Source: Bacillota bacterium (GTDB lineage: Bacteria; Bacillota; Clostridia; Lachnospirales; Lachnospiraceae). Taken from it: a DNA stretch of 64,000 nt. The notes beneath the pieces are model-generated. The model ran no database searches. It was not told where the DNA came from and saw only the letters and a list, made by a program, of their open reading frames with translations. Shown here piece after piece: positions 44,201 through 53,110 of this stretch (the first letter of the stretch is position 1; the number at the start of each line of letters is the position of its first letter). Position numbers and translations under genes: made by a program. The stretch spans positions 136,206 through 200,205 of the forward strand of contig JAFAGA010000032.1 of assembly GCA_023423045.1 (NCBI GenBank). Reading direction: 5' to 3'.

Positions 44201-45712
44201 ATGCAAAGAAACGTAATGGAATATCTGGAGCAGATTGTGGAAAAGACTCCGGACAAAATAGCTTATGCCAATGAGGATATGGGGTATACCTTTCAGGAGG
44301 TATATGCCGGTTCCCGGGCAATCGGAACCTTCTTAAGCCAAAGGGGACTCTCCAGGGAGCCGGTTGTGGTATTCATGGGTAAGCATCCCAGGGAAATTGT
44401 TACTTTTTACGGAGTGATCTATTCCGGTAATTATTATGTTCCGATTGATGAAGAGATGCCCAGGCACAGGATTGAATTGATCTTTGAAAACCTGTCTCCC
44501 CGAGCGGTGATCTGCGATGGGGATACCTGCAAGCTGCTGGAGAATCTGCCTTTTGAAGGAGAGGTCTATCTCTATGATGACATCGTGTCACAGCAGGCTG
44601 ATACGAAGCTGTTGGGCGATATTCGGGACAGGCAGCTGGATACGGACCCGATTTATATTGTATTTACCTCCGGATCCACCGGAGTACCCAAGGGAGTGGT
44701 GGCCTGCCACCGTTCTGTGATAGATTATGTTGATACCTTATCCGATATTCTTAAAGTGGACTCGGATACGGTGTTCGGTGTTCAGGTACCGCTCTATGTG
44801 GATGCCTGTCTGAAGGAGCTGTATCCGACCTTAAAATACGGAGCAACAGCATACCTTGTTCCAAAGAATCTGTTCCTGTTCCCACTACAACTCGTGGGAT
44901 TTCTGAATGAACATCGGATTAATACGGTTTGCTGGGTGGTCTCCGCACTGACGATGATTTCTGCCTTCGGTGCCTTGGAGAGGGAGGTGCCCAGGCATTT
45001 GCGCACCATTGCCTTTGGCAGCGAAGTATTTCCGATCAAGCAATATAACCTCTGGAAGAAGCATCTGCCGGATGCGCGCTTCATTAATCTGTACGGACCG
45101 ACGGAAGCGACCGGAATGTCCTGCTACTATGAAGTGGACCGGGAATTTGCCTTGGATGAGATGATTCCCATCGGCCGTCCTTTTAAGAATAAAGAGATTC
45201 TGCTGTTGGATGAAGACAACCGGATTCCCAAGCAGGGAGAAGAGGGTGAGATCTGTATCCGGGGAACCGGGCTTACGCTGGGATATTATAATAATTTTGA
45301 AAAAACCAATGAGGCCTTTGTACAAAATCCTTTAAACCGGTGCTATCCTGAACTGATTTACCGCACAGGGGATATTGGAAGATACAATGACCGGGGTGAG
45401 CTGATGTTCGTCTCGCGTAAGGATAATCAAATTAAGCATATGGGCCACCGGATTGAGCTGGGAGAAATTGAAAGCGCGGTGAACCAGATGGAGGAGGTCA
45501 AGAGCGCCTGCGCGATCTTTGATCTTGTAAAGAAGAAAATTATATTGTATTATGTGGGTGAAGTGACGAAGGCACAGGTTGCTCTTTATCTGAAGGAGAA
45601 GCTTCCCAGATATATGATTCCTAATATCATCGAGGGGTTGGAGGATATGCCCCTGACCGCCAACGGTAAGATTAATCGGGTTTTATTAAAAGAAAAATAT
45701 AATAATAAATAA
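44201..45712 (+). CDS. Amino acid adenylation enzyme, DltA-like
   Basis: A 503-residue stand-alone adenylation domain, the same size as DltA. Core motifs: A3 TSGSTGVPKG (156-165), A5 NLYGPTEAT (296-304), A7 YRTGDIG (388-394, D391), A8 RKDNQIKHMGHRIELGEIE, and A10 NGKINR with K490. D201 (YVDACLKELYP) matches the Asp that binds the alpha-amino group, so the substrate is probably an alpha-amino acid. It would activate that amino acid with ATP and load the carrier protein encoded 44 nt downstream. The specificity pocket cannot be assigned by eye; D-Ala is not excluded. Confidence 0.88.
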   Translation: MQRNVMEYLEQIVEKTPDKIAYANEDMGYTFQEVYAGSRAIGTFLSQRGLSREPVVVFMGKHPREIVTFYGVIYSGNYYVPIDEEMPRHRIELIFENLSPRAVICDGDTCKLLENLPFEGEVYLYDDIVSQQADTKLLGDIRDRQLDTDPIYIVFTSGSTGVPKGVVACHRSVIDYVDTLSDILKVDSDTVFGVQVPLYVDACLKELYPTLKYGATAYLVPKNLFLFPLQLVGFLNEHRINTVCWVVSALTMISAFGALEREVPRHLRTIAFGSEVFPIKQYNLWKKHLPDARFINLYGPTEATGMSCYYEVDREFALDEMIPIGRPFKNKEILLLDEDNRIPKQGEEGEICIRGTGLTLGYYNNFEKTNEAFVQNPLNRCYPELIYRTGDIGRYNDRGELMFVSRKDNQIKHMGHRIELGEIESAVNQMEEVKSACAIFDLVKKKIILYYVGEVTKAQVALYLKEKLPRYMIPNIIEGLEDMPLTANGKINRVLLKEKYNNK

Positions 45713-45756
45713 TATGTGTACATGCATTTTTTGTGGGACACAAACAGGAGGACAAA

Positions 45757-45984
45757 ATGGAAATAATTTTAGAGATTTTAAGCGGACTTCACCCGGAGGT
45801 GGATTTTGAAACCTGCGATACCCTGATTGATGATAAGATTATCGATTCCTTTGATATCGTATCCATCGTATCCGATATCAGCGATGAATTTGATATTACA
45901 ATTCCGGTAGAAGAGATTGTTCCGAAGAATTTCAACTCTGCCAAGGCGCTGCATGCTATGGTAGAGCGTCTGATGGAAGATTAA
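45757..45984 (+). CDS. Acyl carrier protein, DltC-like
   Basis: A 75-residue four-helix carrier protein. The phosphopantetheine attachment site is S31 in IIDSFDIVSIV. GGAGG at 45746-45750 selects ATG 45757 over an upstream in-frame start. Strongly acidic, as carriers are. It would hold the amino acid as a thioester for the MBOAT protein. Confidence 0.9.
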   Translation: MEIILEILSGLHPEVDFETCDTLIDDKIIDSFDIVSIVSDISDEFDITIPVEEIVPKNFNSAKALHAMVERLMED

Positions 45985-46068
45985 TTCCCAAGTACTGCAA
46001 AATACGCGAGGAGATACCGTTTCCCTGCTTCGGCGGGGAGGGGATACCCGGGCATTACGGAGATAATT

Positions 46069-47658
46069 ATGCTTTTTACATCATATCGATTTATATTGTT
46101 TATTTTGGCGCTATTCCTGGTATATTATATCATACCCAAGAAGTATCAGTGGATGCTGCTCCTGCTGGCAAGCTATATCTTCTATAGTATTGCCGGGGTG
46201 AAATACCTGATTTATATTTTAGCCACAACCTTATCCACCTATTTCATCAGCCTGCGGTTAAATCAGCTCCAAACGGCTCAGGCCTCCTATCTGAAAGAAA
46301 ATAAGGAGAGCTTAAGCAGGGAAGAGAAAAAGGAATATAAAGCAGGGATGAAACTCAGACAGAGAAGATGGATGGTGCTTTGTCTGGTATTTAATTTTGG
46401 AATTTTGGCAGTGATTAAATATGCGGATTTTACATTGACCAATATCAACGGGGTATTGAACTTGTTCGGTACGAAGCCTCTGCCATTAATCGGCTTTTTG
46501 CTGCCCTTGGGAATATCCTTTTATACATTTCAGACCATGGGCTACCTGATTGATGTGTACCGGGAGAAATATCCCTGTGAACGCAATGTGTTCAAGCTGG
46601 CATTATTCATATCCTTCTTCCCGCAGCTGATCCAGGGACCCATCAGCCGTTTTGATGATCTGAAGGAGACCTTGTTCTCGGAGCATGCGGCGGAGATCAG
46701 AACGATTTCCTTTGGGCTTCAGAGAATTCTATGGGGTTACTTTAAGAAGCTGGTAATTGCGGACCGCCTTTTGGTGGGAGTCAATACGATTGTACGGAAC
46801 CCTGAGGAGTATCAGGGCGTCTATGTTCTTGTAGGCATGTTTTTCTATGCCATTACATTGTACGCTGATTTTACCGGGGGTATTGATATTACCATCGGCA
46901 TAGCCGAGGTGCTTGGAATTCGTGTTAAAGAGAATTTTGAGCGTCCCTATTTCTCCAAGTCCATTGCGGAGTATTGGAGAAGATGGCATATTTCCCTGAG
47001 CACCTGGTTCCGGGAATACATGTTTTATCCGATTTCCGTCAGCAAGACCATGCTGAACCTTGGTAAGAGCTGCAAGAAGCATGTGGGCGACTGGCTGGGA
47101 CGGAGAATTGCAATCTATATCGCTTCGATCATCGTGTGGTTTACCACAGGTATCTGGCATGGTGCCGCCTGGAATTTCATCGTATGGGGATTGTTGAACT
47201 GCCTGGTGATTCTGGTATCCCAGGAATGCATGCCCCTGTATGAAAAATTTCATGAGAAATTCAAAGTGGGACATACCTTCTGGTATCGCCTGTTTCAAGT
47301 GGGCAGAACCTTCTGGCTCATGAGCTTTCTGCGGACCCTGGATTGCTACAGAGATGTGGGAACTACCTTCCGTATGTACGGTACTATCGTTACACGGTTT
47401 AATTACAGTGAATTATTTACCGGAGGTCTGATGCAGCTGGGACTATCGCATGCGGATTATCTGGTTCTGATTGTGGCGGCTGCCGTTATGCTGGCGGCCA
47501 GTCTGTTAGGACGTTCCGGCAGCGTAAGAGAGAAGCTGGCCTTAAAACCGCTGACGTTCCGATATGCGGCGTATTTTATATTATTGCTGGCAATTATCAT
47601 CTTTGGGGCATATGGAGTCGGATATGATGCCAATCAGTTTATCTATAGCCAGTTCTAA
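46069..47658 (+). CDS. MBOAT family acyltransferase, DltB/AlgI-like
   Basis: A 529-residue polytopic membrane protein with about 10-12 hydrophobic segments. MBOAT landmarks: PLGISFYTFQTMGYLIDVYR, FFPQLIQGPISRF, YADFTGGIDI, YWRRWHISLSTWFREYMFYPI, and the catalytic His H364 in TGIWHGAAWNF. It is longer than DltB (about 400) and nearer in size to AlgI/PatA-type O-acyltransferases. It would take the aminoacyl group from the carrier on the inside and transfer it across the membrane. RBS GGAGAT at 46057. Confidence 0.93.
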   Translation: MLFTSYRFILFILALFLVYYIIPKKYQWMLLLLASYIFYSIAGVKYLIYILATTLSTYFISLRLNQLQTAQASYLKENKESLSREEKKEYKAGMKLRQRRWMVLCLVFNFGILAVIKYADFTLTNINGVLNLFGTKPLPLIGFLLPLGISFYTFQTMGYLIDVYREKYPCERNVFKLALFISFFPQLIQGPISRFDDLKETLFSEHAAEIRTISFGLQRILWGYFKKLVIADRLLVGVNTIVRNPEEYQGVYVLVGMFFYAITLYADFTGGIDITIGIAEVLGIRVKENFERPYFSKSIAEYWRRWHISLSTWFREYMFYPISVSKTMLNLGKSCKKHVGDWLGRRIAIYIASIIVWFTTGIWHGAAWNFIVWGLLNCLVILVSQECMPLYEKFHEKFKVGHTFWYRLFQVGRTFWLMSFLRTLDCYRDVGTTFRMYGTIVTRFNYSELFTGGLMQLGLSHADYLVLIVAAAVMLAASLLGRSGSVREKLALKPLTFRYAAYFILLLAIIIFGAYGVGYDANQFIYSQF

Positions 47659-47890
47659 TTGGATGAATTCTAATTGAAGGGATTTTGATTGGAATCGGCT
47701 GATCGTAAGGGGCTGATTGAAAGAACTTAAAAGAACTTTGAATAAAAGGACTTTGAATAAAAGGATATGATTGATGGGCTCTGAAGAGAAATGCTCCGAT
47801 TGAAATGCTTCTGATTAGAAGGTTTAAAGATAGGGCAGGACGATACATTAACATAAGAACAGGTGCTAATCCTAAGAAAGGCCGATTTTA
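47659..47890 (+). repeat. Low-complexity spacer with 15-bp tandem repeat
   Basis: ACTTTGAATAAAAGG occurs twice head-to-tail at 47735-47749 and 47750-47764. The surrounding 200 bases contain many decayed variants of GATTGAA and AAAAGAACTTT. No credible gene in it. Confidence 0.7.
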
Positions 47891-48973
47891 ATGAAAAAAA
47901 GGATAATTATTAATATTGCCGCTGTATGCCTGGCGGTTGTGGTGCTGGTATTACTGCAGAGGCTGTTTATGCCGAAGTATATGTCCTCAATCCATGAAGG
48001 TAATCTGATTGAGGAGTATTATGATGAGGTGAAGGAGCATGATGTCATATTTGTCGGAGACTGTGAGGTATTCTCCAATGTATCCCCCATTACGCTATGG
48101 GAGAAGTACGGCATCACCAGCTATATCCGCGGAAGTGCGCAGCAGCTGATCTGGCAGTCTTATTATCTGCTGGAAGAGGCATTAAAGTATGAGAAGCCTA
48201 AGGTGGTGGTGTTCAATGTGCTGGCGATGAAGTACAATGAGCCGCAGAAGGAGGCATATAACCGGCTGACGCTGGACGGGATGAAACTGTCCGGACCGAA
48301 GCTGCGTGCCATCCGCGCCTCCATGATGGAGGATGAAGCCTTAATTACTTATCTCTTTCCGTTACTTAGATATCATTCCCGGTGGAACGAGCTTTCCGCA
48401 GAGGATGTAAAATATCTCTTTCATAAGGACACCCTGTCCCACAACGGCTTTCTGATGAGAGTCGATACCAAGCCGGTAACCGTGGTGCCCAAGGGGAAGA
48501 AGCTGGCGGATTACAGCTTTGGTTCCAACAGCTATGATTACTTAGATAAGATGACCAAGCTCTGCAAGGAAAACGGCATAGAGCTGGTGTTGATAAAATC
48601 CCCCAGCGTATATCCTTATTGGTATGAGGAATGGGATAGCCAGATTGTAGAATACGCCGAGAAGAATGATCTGACCTATATCAATTTCCTGGATTATGTA
48701 GAGGAGATGGAGATCGATTACAGTGCGGACACCTATGACGGCGGCCTGCATATGAATCTGGCCGGTGCGGAGAAATTCAGCAATTACCTGGGCGAGATTT
48801 TAAGCAGTCAGTACCAGCTGCCGGATCATAGGGAGGATCAGAAGCTGGCGTCTATCTGGAAGCAGAAGACTGATTTTTACTATGAGATGAAAGAGGATCA
48901 GGAAAGAGAGCTTCGGGAATACGGTTATCTAAAGAGCTACGGAGCAGTTGCCCAGTCAATCGAGGAGGAGTAG
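47891..48973 (+). CDS. DltD/SGNH-like membrane protein, Cys in nucleophile slot
   Basis: A 360-residue protein with one N-terminal helix (about 4-24) and an extracytoplasmic SGNH-like domain. The block I position reads VIFVGDCEVFSN: the expected Ser of GxS is C58. Block V candidates D283 and H287 lie in DGGLHMN. IKSPSVYP and LWEKYGITSYIRG complete the pattern of a DltD-like or AlgX-like acyl-handling protein. It would complete transfer of the amino acid to the final acceptor, as DltD does in the teichoic acid pathway. The Cys could be a genuine thiol nucleophile or mark lost activity. Confidence 0.75.
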   Translation: MKKRIIINIAAVCLAVVVLVLLQRLFMPKYMSSIHEGNLIEEYYDEVKEHDVIFVGDCEVFSNVSPITLWEKYGITSYIRGSAQQLIWQSYYLLEEALKYEKPKVVVFNVLAMKYNEPQKEAYNRLTLDGMKLSGPKLRAIRASMMEDEALITYLFPLLRYHSRWNELSAEDVKYLFHKDTLSHNGFLMRVDTKPVTVVPKGKKLADYSFGSNSYDYLDKMTKLCKENGIELVLIKSPSVYPYWYEEWDSQIVEYAEKNDLTYINFLDYVEEMEIDYSADTYDGGLHMNLAGAEKFSNYLGEILSSQYQLPDHREDQKLASIWKQKTDFYYEMKEDQERELREYGYLKSYGAVAQSIEEE

Positions 48974-49098
48974 CCTGTAGTGAAAGGCTGGGAGCCTTCG
49001 GCTGATCTGATCCAAGGGTAACAGATTTAGCGGTGATTTGTGTTTGCAGCAAGAAATCCAACTGATATTATTTTTCAATGAAAGGTAAGGGAAACGGA

Positions 49099-49647
49099 AT
49101 GAAAAAATTAATGATATTAATGGCAGCAGTGCTTCTGCTGACCGGCTGCGGTAATCCCGGAGCAAAGGGGAATGATAACAAGGGTGCGACAGATGCTCCG
49201 ATAAATCAGGGAGCTGAAGATGTGAAAACTCCTACAGAAGGATTTTCCTTTGAAAACAGCGGTGTTACAATACCGATGAATGTTGATGCGGCACCAATTG
49301 TTGATGAGCTTGGTGAACCGGTGGAATATTTTGAGGCAGCCAGCTGTGCTTTTCAGGGTCTGGATAAAATCTATTATTATAATGGCTTCGAAGTGGGAAC
49401 CTACCCTAATGGGGATAAGGATTATGTATCCTATGTAAATCTGCTGGATGATTCCGTGGCGACGGATAAGGGGGTCTATCTGGGCTCTACGCTGGATGAA
49501 GTGACTGCTGCTTACGGAAAAGATTATACCGCAGAGGGAAGCTCTTATGTATACCGCCTTGGTGATACGAAGCTGACCTTTATTATTGAAGATGATGCGG
49601 TGACTTCGATTGCTTATTATGCCATTGTGGAAGGGCTGAATAATTAA
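49099..49647 (+). CDS. Lipoprotein of unknown function
   Basis: A 182-residue lipoprotein; the lipobox LLTGC lipidates C17. After a Gly/Asn/Ala linker, the mature part has an unidentified fold (DKIYYYNGFEVGTYPNG, GVYLGSTLDEVTAAYGKDY, DTKLTFIIEDDAVTSI). The GSTxDEVxxxYGK phrase recurs in small Clostridial surface lipoproteins. It is the last gene of the dlt-like cluster, before a terminator hairpin. RBS AAGGGAAACGG upstream of ATG 49099. Confidence 0.8.
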   Translation: MKKLMILMAAVLLLTGCGNPGAKGNDNKGATDAPINQGAEDVKTPTEGFSFENSGVTIPMNVDAAPIVDELGEPVEYFEAASCAFQGLDKIYYYNGFEVGTYPNGDKDYVSYVNLLDDSVATDKGVYLGSTLDEVTAAYGKDYTAEGSSYVYRLGDTKLTFIIEDDAVTSIAYYAIVEGLNN

Positions 49648-49699
49648 TTTTTGGCTTGCAGAAGAAGCTGGAGTTATAATACTTATATTGAGGAATGAA

Positions 49700-49738
49700 G
49701 AATGGGAAATCGTAGGTTGAGCTTACGGTTTCCCATTC
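49700..49738 (+). terminator. Hairpin ending the dlt-like operon
   Basis: GAATGGGAAA pairs with TTTCCCATTC, continued inward by CGTA with TACG. No clear T-run, so termination may be weak. Confidence 0.6.
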
Positions 49739-49773
49739 ATGTTATAAGGGAGAGATCATTGTTTTCCTACATA

Positions 49774-49808
49774 TTGACATATTCTTCTTATTATGATATG
49801 GATATAAT
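49774..49808 (+). promoter_or_regulatory. Promoter region of the L,D-transpeptidase gene
   Basis: A perfect TTGACA (49774-49779) is followed at 17 bases by TATGGA (49797-49802) and at 23 bases by TATAAT (49803-49808). The first pair has the correct spacing; which -10 is used is unclear. Confidence 0.45.
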
Positions 49809-49865
49809 GTATTTATAACTGTCGAATCTGCGGGAGAATGTAATTGATAAGGAGAGAAACGTGGC

Positions 49866-50900
49866 ATGAATAAATATATATTAGGTACATTAAGTGTGTT
49901 ATGTATTCTTGCCTTCACCGGTAAGCATAGCGATGGGGCTTGCAGCACTGTAAATTTTACAAAACTTAAGGTAATAGATGGAGGTATTTGCTTGCAATGG
50001 AGTAAAGGATCCGATGCGGATGGTTACCAAATATACAGATCTTCCTCTTACAGCGGAAAGTATACTCTAATAGGTGATTCGAAGCAATTAAGCTATCATG
50101 ACGAGGATATTACTGCCGGGACTTCCTATTTCTATAAAGTCAGATCCTATAAGATAAGGGGAGATGATACAGAGTGCGGAAGCTTTTCTGAAATCAAGAG
50201 CAAGTACATAAAAAGAGCAGGGATTCCATCTTCAACGGATGCCGGCAAGCTGATTCAATTAAAGGCAGAAGCAGGTCAATTATTGATAGTATCGGTGAAT
50301 AAAAAAAGCAGTTCATCAGCAAATGTGAGTTTTTATATAAAAGGTGCGGACAGTCAATGGATACTGGACTTCTCGACGGTGGGTTATATCGGGAAAAACG
50401 GAATTGGTAAAGTTAAGGAGGGAGATAAAAAATCTCCAACCGGCTTATTCAAATTGTCGACAGCCTTTGGTACTGCCAAAAAACCGGAGGAGGTCACAAT
50501 TCCGTATGTAGAAGTAAATAGCAGCCATTGGGTGGTAAGTGATTCAAACAGCAAGTATTATAACCAATTTGTTAGTGCTTCTTCAAGGGACGATGGCTAC
50601 CCCCAGACAAAAGAGGTGAAGTCTGACTGGAATCCGTCCTATGGGGAACAGCTGTACCAATATAAAAGCAGCTATAAATACGCATTAATAGTAGATTACA
50701 ATGCGGAGAGAATACCGGACAAAGGTTCCGCTATCTTTGTTCATTGTACATCCGGTAAGAAATATACTGCCGGTTGTGTTGCGATACCGGAAAGCTTTAT
50801 GAAGCATTTGCTGGAGAGAATGACAGCGGATTCCCTGGATTCCAATGTAATGGATGCTGCAATCATTATTGATTTATCTGCAAATATAATGAATTATTAA
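49866..50900 (+). CDS. L,D-transpeptidase (YkuD) with fibronectin type III-like domain
   Basis: A 344-residue exported protein: a short signal-like segment (1-22), a fibronectin III-like domain (about 30-110: LKVIDGGICLQWSKGSDADGYQIYRSS), then a YkuD catalytic domain. The active-site motif HCTSGKKYTAGC holds H293 and C304, and SPTGLFKLSTAFG is the usual entry strand. These enzymes make 3-3 cross-links in peptidoglycan or attach proteins to it. The surrounding surface genes fit an envelope role. RBS AAGGAG is a little far (11 bases) from the ATG. Confidence 0.85.
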   Translation: MNKYILGTLSVLCILAFTGKHSDGACSTVNFTKLKVIDGGICLQWSKGSDADGYQIYRSSSYSGKYTLIGDSKQLSYHDEDITAGTSYFYKVRSYKIRGDDTECGSFSEIKSKYIKRAGIPSSTDAGKLIQLKAEAGQLLIVSVNKKSSSSANVSFYIKGADSQWILDFSTVGYIGKNGIGKVKEGDKKSPTGLFKLSTAFGTAKKPEEVTIPYVEVNSSHWVVSDSNSKYYNQFVSASSRDDGYPQTKEVKSDWNPSYGEQLYQYKSSYKYALIVDYNAERIPDKGSAIFVHCTSGKKYTAGCVAIPESFMKHLLERMTADSLDSNVMDAAIIIDLSANIMNY

Positions 50901-50983
50901 ATAGAATCAGCAGTATGGACAGAGCTTCTTCGATCCAAATGTAAGAGAAAGATTAGCAGACTTATTCCAGGGAGATACAGAAT

Positions 50984-51517
50984 ATGAATTTAACAATTGA
51001 TTTAAATAATTATGATGAAAACAGCCTGGCATTTCGTCGCACTGCGGCGAGGGGGATTGTCAGAAAAGGAAATTTGTATTTGTTGATCTTCAGCAAATAT
51101 GGTGATTATAAATTTCCCGGCGGCGGTATGGAAGACGGTGAGACATTGGAAGATACAGTAGTCAGAGAGCTGCGGGAGGAGACCGGATTTTCTGTAATAA
51201 GAAAAAGTATAAAAGAATATGGAATGGTCTTAGAACGGAGAAAAGGGGAATACGATGATCTGCTGGAAATGGATTCTCATTATTTTCTGTGCGATGTGGA
51301 GCCGGAAGCAGGCAGTCAAAATCTTGATGATTATGAGAGGGAATATAATTATCAGATTGTGTGGATGACCCTGCAGGAAGCCGTTGAAAAGAACAGACAG
51401 GTATCCGATTATGAAGCCTGCCCATGGATTATCCGAGATACGAAAGTCATGGAAGCCCTTCTGGAAGAACAATACTCCTCAGAAGAACAATACTTCTCAG
51501 AAGAACAACCTCTCTAA
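50984..51517 (+). CDS. NUDIX hydrolase
   Basis: A 177-residue NUDIX enzyme. The box GX5EX7REUXEEXGU is exact at residues 47-69 (G47, E53, R61, E62, E65, E66, G68). It would hydrolyse a nucleoside diphosphate linked to another group; the substrate is not evident. The last 18 codons are three 18-bp tandem units (51464-51517), giving the repeated tail EEQYSS-EEQYFS-EEQPL. Confidence 0.9.
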   Translation: MNLTIDLNNYDENSLAFRRTAARGIVRKGNLYLLIFSKYGDYKFPGGGMEDGETLEDTVVRELREETGFSVIRKSIKEYGMVLERRKGEYDDLLEMDSHYFLCDVEPEAGSQNLDDYEREYNYQIVWMTLQEAVEKNRQVSDYEACPWIIRDTKVMEALLEEQYSSEEQYFSEEQPL

Positions 51518-51860
51518 GAGGGACAATCTATCGAAGCTTAAAAGGCAATAATTTTTAACGCTTACACGCATGCAAGCAATATCAGTCTGTTGGTAGATTA
51601 GATTATATAACCATGAACTTAGCGAGCAAATAAATAAGGGGATATGTTATAACTTGAGACAGCGCCAGGTTATATCATATCCCTCAGCTTATATCGCATC
51701 CCTTTTGAGAAATAAATATTTATGACGATTTAATTCGATCTTATGTAAAATGCTTTGTATAATTTATTTGTTTACAGTAAAATAATTTTATATAAAGATT
51801 TTATCTAATCATTAAGGATGATTTTTTGAGTGAGCGCATAGCGGGAGAAGGAGAAGATAC
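51518..51860. other. Intergenic region: hairpin and lacI-type promoter area
   Basis: A long inverted repeat, GGGATATG...AAC (51638-51653) with GTTATATCATATCCC (51669-51683), is probably the NUDIX gene's terminator, though without a T-run. A TATAAT at 51758-51763 has no good -35. The segment at 51786-51804 (TTTTATATAA, AGA, TTTTATC) resembles the putative operator at 53046-53064, suggesting autoregulation of the LacI gene. Confidence 0.5.
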
Positions 51861-52841
51861 ATGATTGGAATTAAGGATGTGGCAAAGCGCGCAGGGGTAT
51901 CGGTTTCCACGGTGTCCAATGCTCTGAATAATAAGAAGAATGTCGGGGAAGAGACAAGGGAGAGAATTCTCCGAATCTGTGAAGAAATGAATTATCACCC
52001 GAACCTGGCCGGAAGGGGTTTGAAATCAGGAAAGCCTAATACCATATTGTTTAATTTCAGTGATTTTGACCGAAGCTTCTATCTAAAAATTATCAATGGA
52101 ATCAGTGATTATGTCAATGATAACGATTTTGACCTGATTATCTGTACCGAAAAATCCTGCGAGAAGTACATGAATAGCAGCCTGACCAGCGGAAGCATCA
52201 TATTGGATAAGAGGATGCGGGATGAGACGCTGAACCGGATTGCAGGGGAAAATTATCCGATTGTGGTGCTGGACCGTATTATGAATAATCCCTGGATCAA
52301 AAGTGTTGTGGTGAATAATTATGACCCGATGTATGAGATGATTCAGGGCTTGATTGACCGCGGTTACAGGAATTTTGGATTTGTGGGCGGACCGGAGGAA
52401 ACAGCGGATAACAAGGAGCGTTATAGAGCATTTCGGGATGCGTTGGTGGTAAACCGTATCGACTTCCAGCAAAAGAGCTATTTTGCCGGCAATTATCGGG
52501 AGAAGAGCGGCTATACGGCAGCCAAGATACTGATGCTGAGCCGGGAGCTGCCGGATTGTCTGGTGTGTGCTAATGATAATATGGCGATTGGAGCAATGAG
52601 GGCTTTTCGTGATAACGGAATTCGGGTGCCTCAGGATATTGCCGTGACGGGCTTTGATAATTGTGACTTGGCGGAGGCGATGGGTCTGACAACAATATCC
52701 ATACCGAACTATGAGAGAGGATATATAGCCGCCAGATATTTGATTGAGAATATTCGGGGACAGCGTAATGTCGAGACCTTTAAGATTGCAGCGAAGATTA
52801 TTTTCCGTGAAAGCGTTGGGATGCGGGATGGGATTCTTTAG
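51861..52841 (+). CDS. LacI family transcriptional regulator
   Basis: A 326-residue repressor. The helix-turn-helix is KDVAKRAGVSVSTVSNALN (5-23), followed by the hinge helix NLAGRGLKSGKPNT. The effector domain is a type I periplasmic-binding fold (VVLDRI, FVGGPEETADNKERYRAF, CANDNMAIGAMRAF, TGFDNCDLAE). Placed 269 nt before the GH65 gene, it most likely controls the disaccharide phosphorylase module. RBS GGAGAAGGAG. Confidence 0.94.
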   Translation: MIGIKDVAKRAGVSVSTVSNALNNKKNVGEETRERILRICEEMNYHPNLAGRGLKSGKPNTILFNFSDFDRSFYLKIINGISDYVNDNDFDLIICTEKSCEKYMNSSLTSGSIILDKRMRDETLNRIAGENYPIVVLDRIMNNPWIKSVVVNNYDPMYEMIQGLIDRGYRNFGFVGGPEETADNKERYRAFRDALVVNRIDFQQKSYFAGNYREKSGYTAAKILMLSRELPDCLVCANDNMAIGAMRAFRDNGIRVPQDIAVTGFDNCDLAEAMGLTTISIPNYERGYIAARYLIENIRGQRNVETFKIAAKIIFRESVGMRDGIL

Positions 52842-53016
52842 CTGGGAGAATGGATATAAATAAAATATAAGTAAATTATAAGTAAAATCAAATGATATTT
52901 TAGTAAAGACATGTGATTATCAACAAAAACAAGTGATCTCATATGTCTTTTTTGATTCTGAATATATGGAAAATAAACAAAATATGTAAAGGTATGAGCA
53001 AATTATTAATGCAATA

Positions 53017-53064
53017 TTGACAAAAAGATTGATTTGTATTAAAGTTTTTATATAACGTTTTATC
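53017..53064 (+). promoter_or_regulatory. Promoter and LacI-type operator of the GH65 gene
   Basis: TTGACA (53017-53022), 17 bases and TAAAGT (53040-53045) form the promoter. Directly downstream, ATATAACGTTTTAT (53050-53063) is a near palindrome centred on CG, the form typical of LacI-family operators. It would overlap the transcription start at about 53052. Confidence 0.55.
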
Positions 53065-53110
53065 CATTTTATTTAATGGATATTCCAGACTAAATTCAAA
53101 GGGAAGGTAA

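Noticed and set aside
44201..48973. Calling the cluster a canonical D-alanylation dlt operon
   Set aside because: The MBOAT is larger than DltB, the DltD-like protein has Cys for Ser, and a non-PLP racemase and two transglutaminase-like genes are linked. D-Ala use is possible but not shown.
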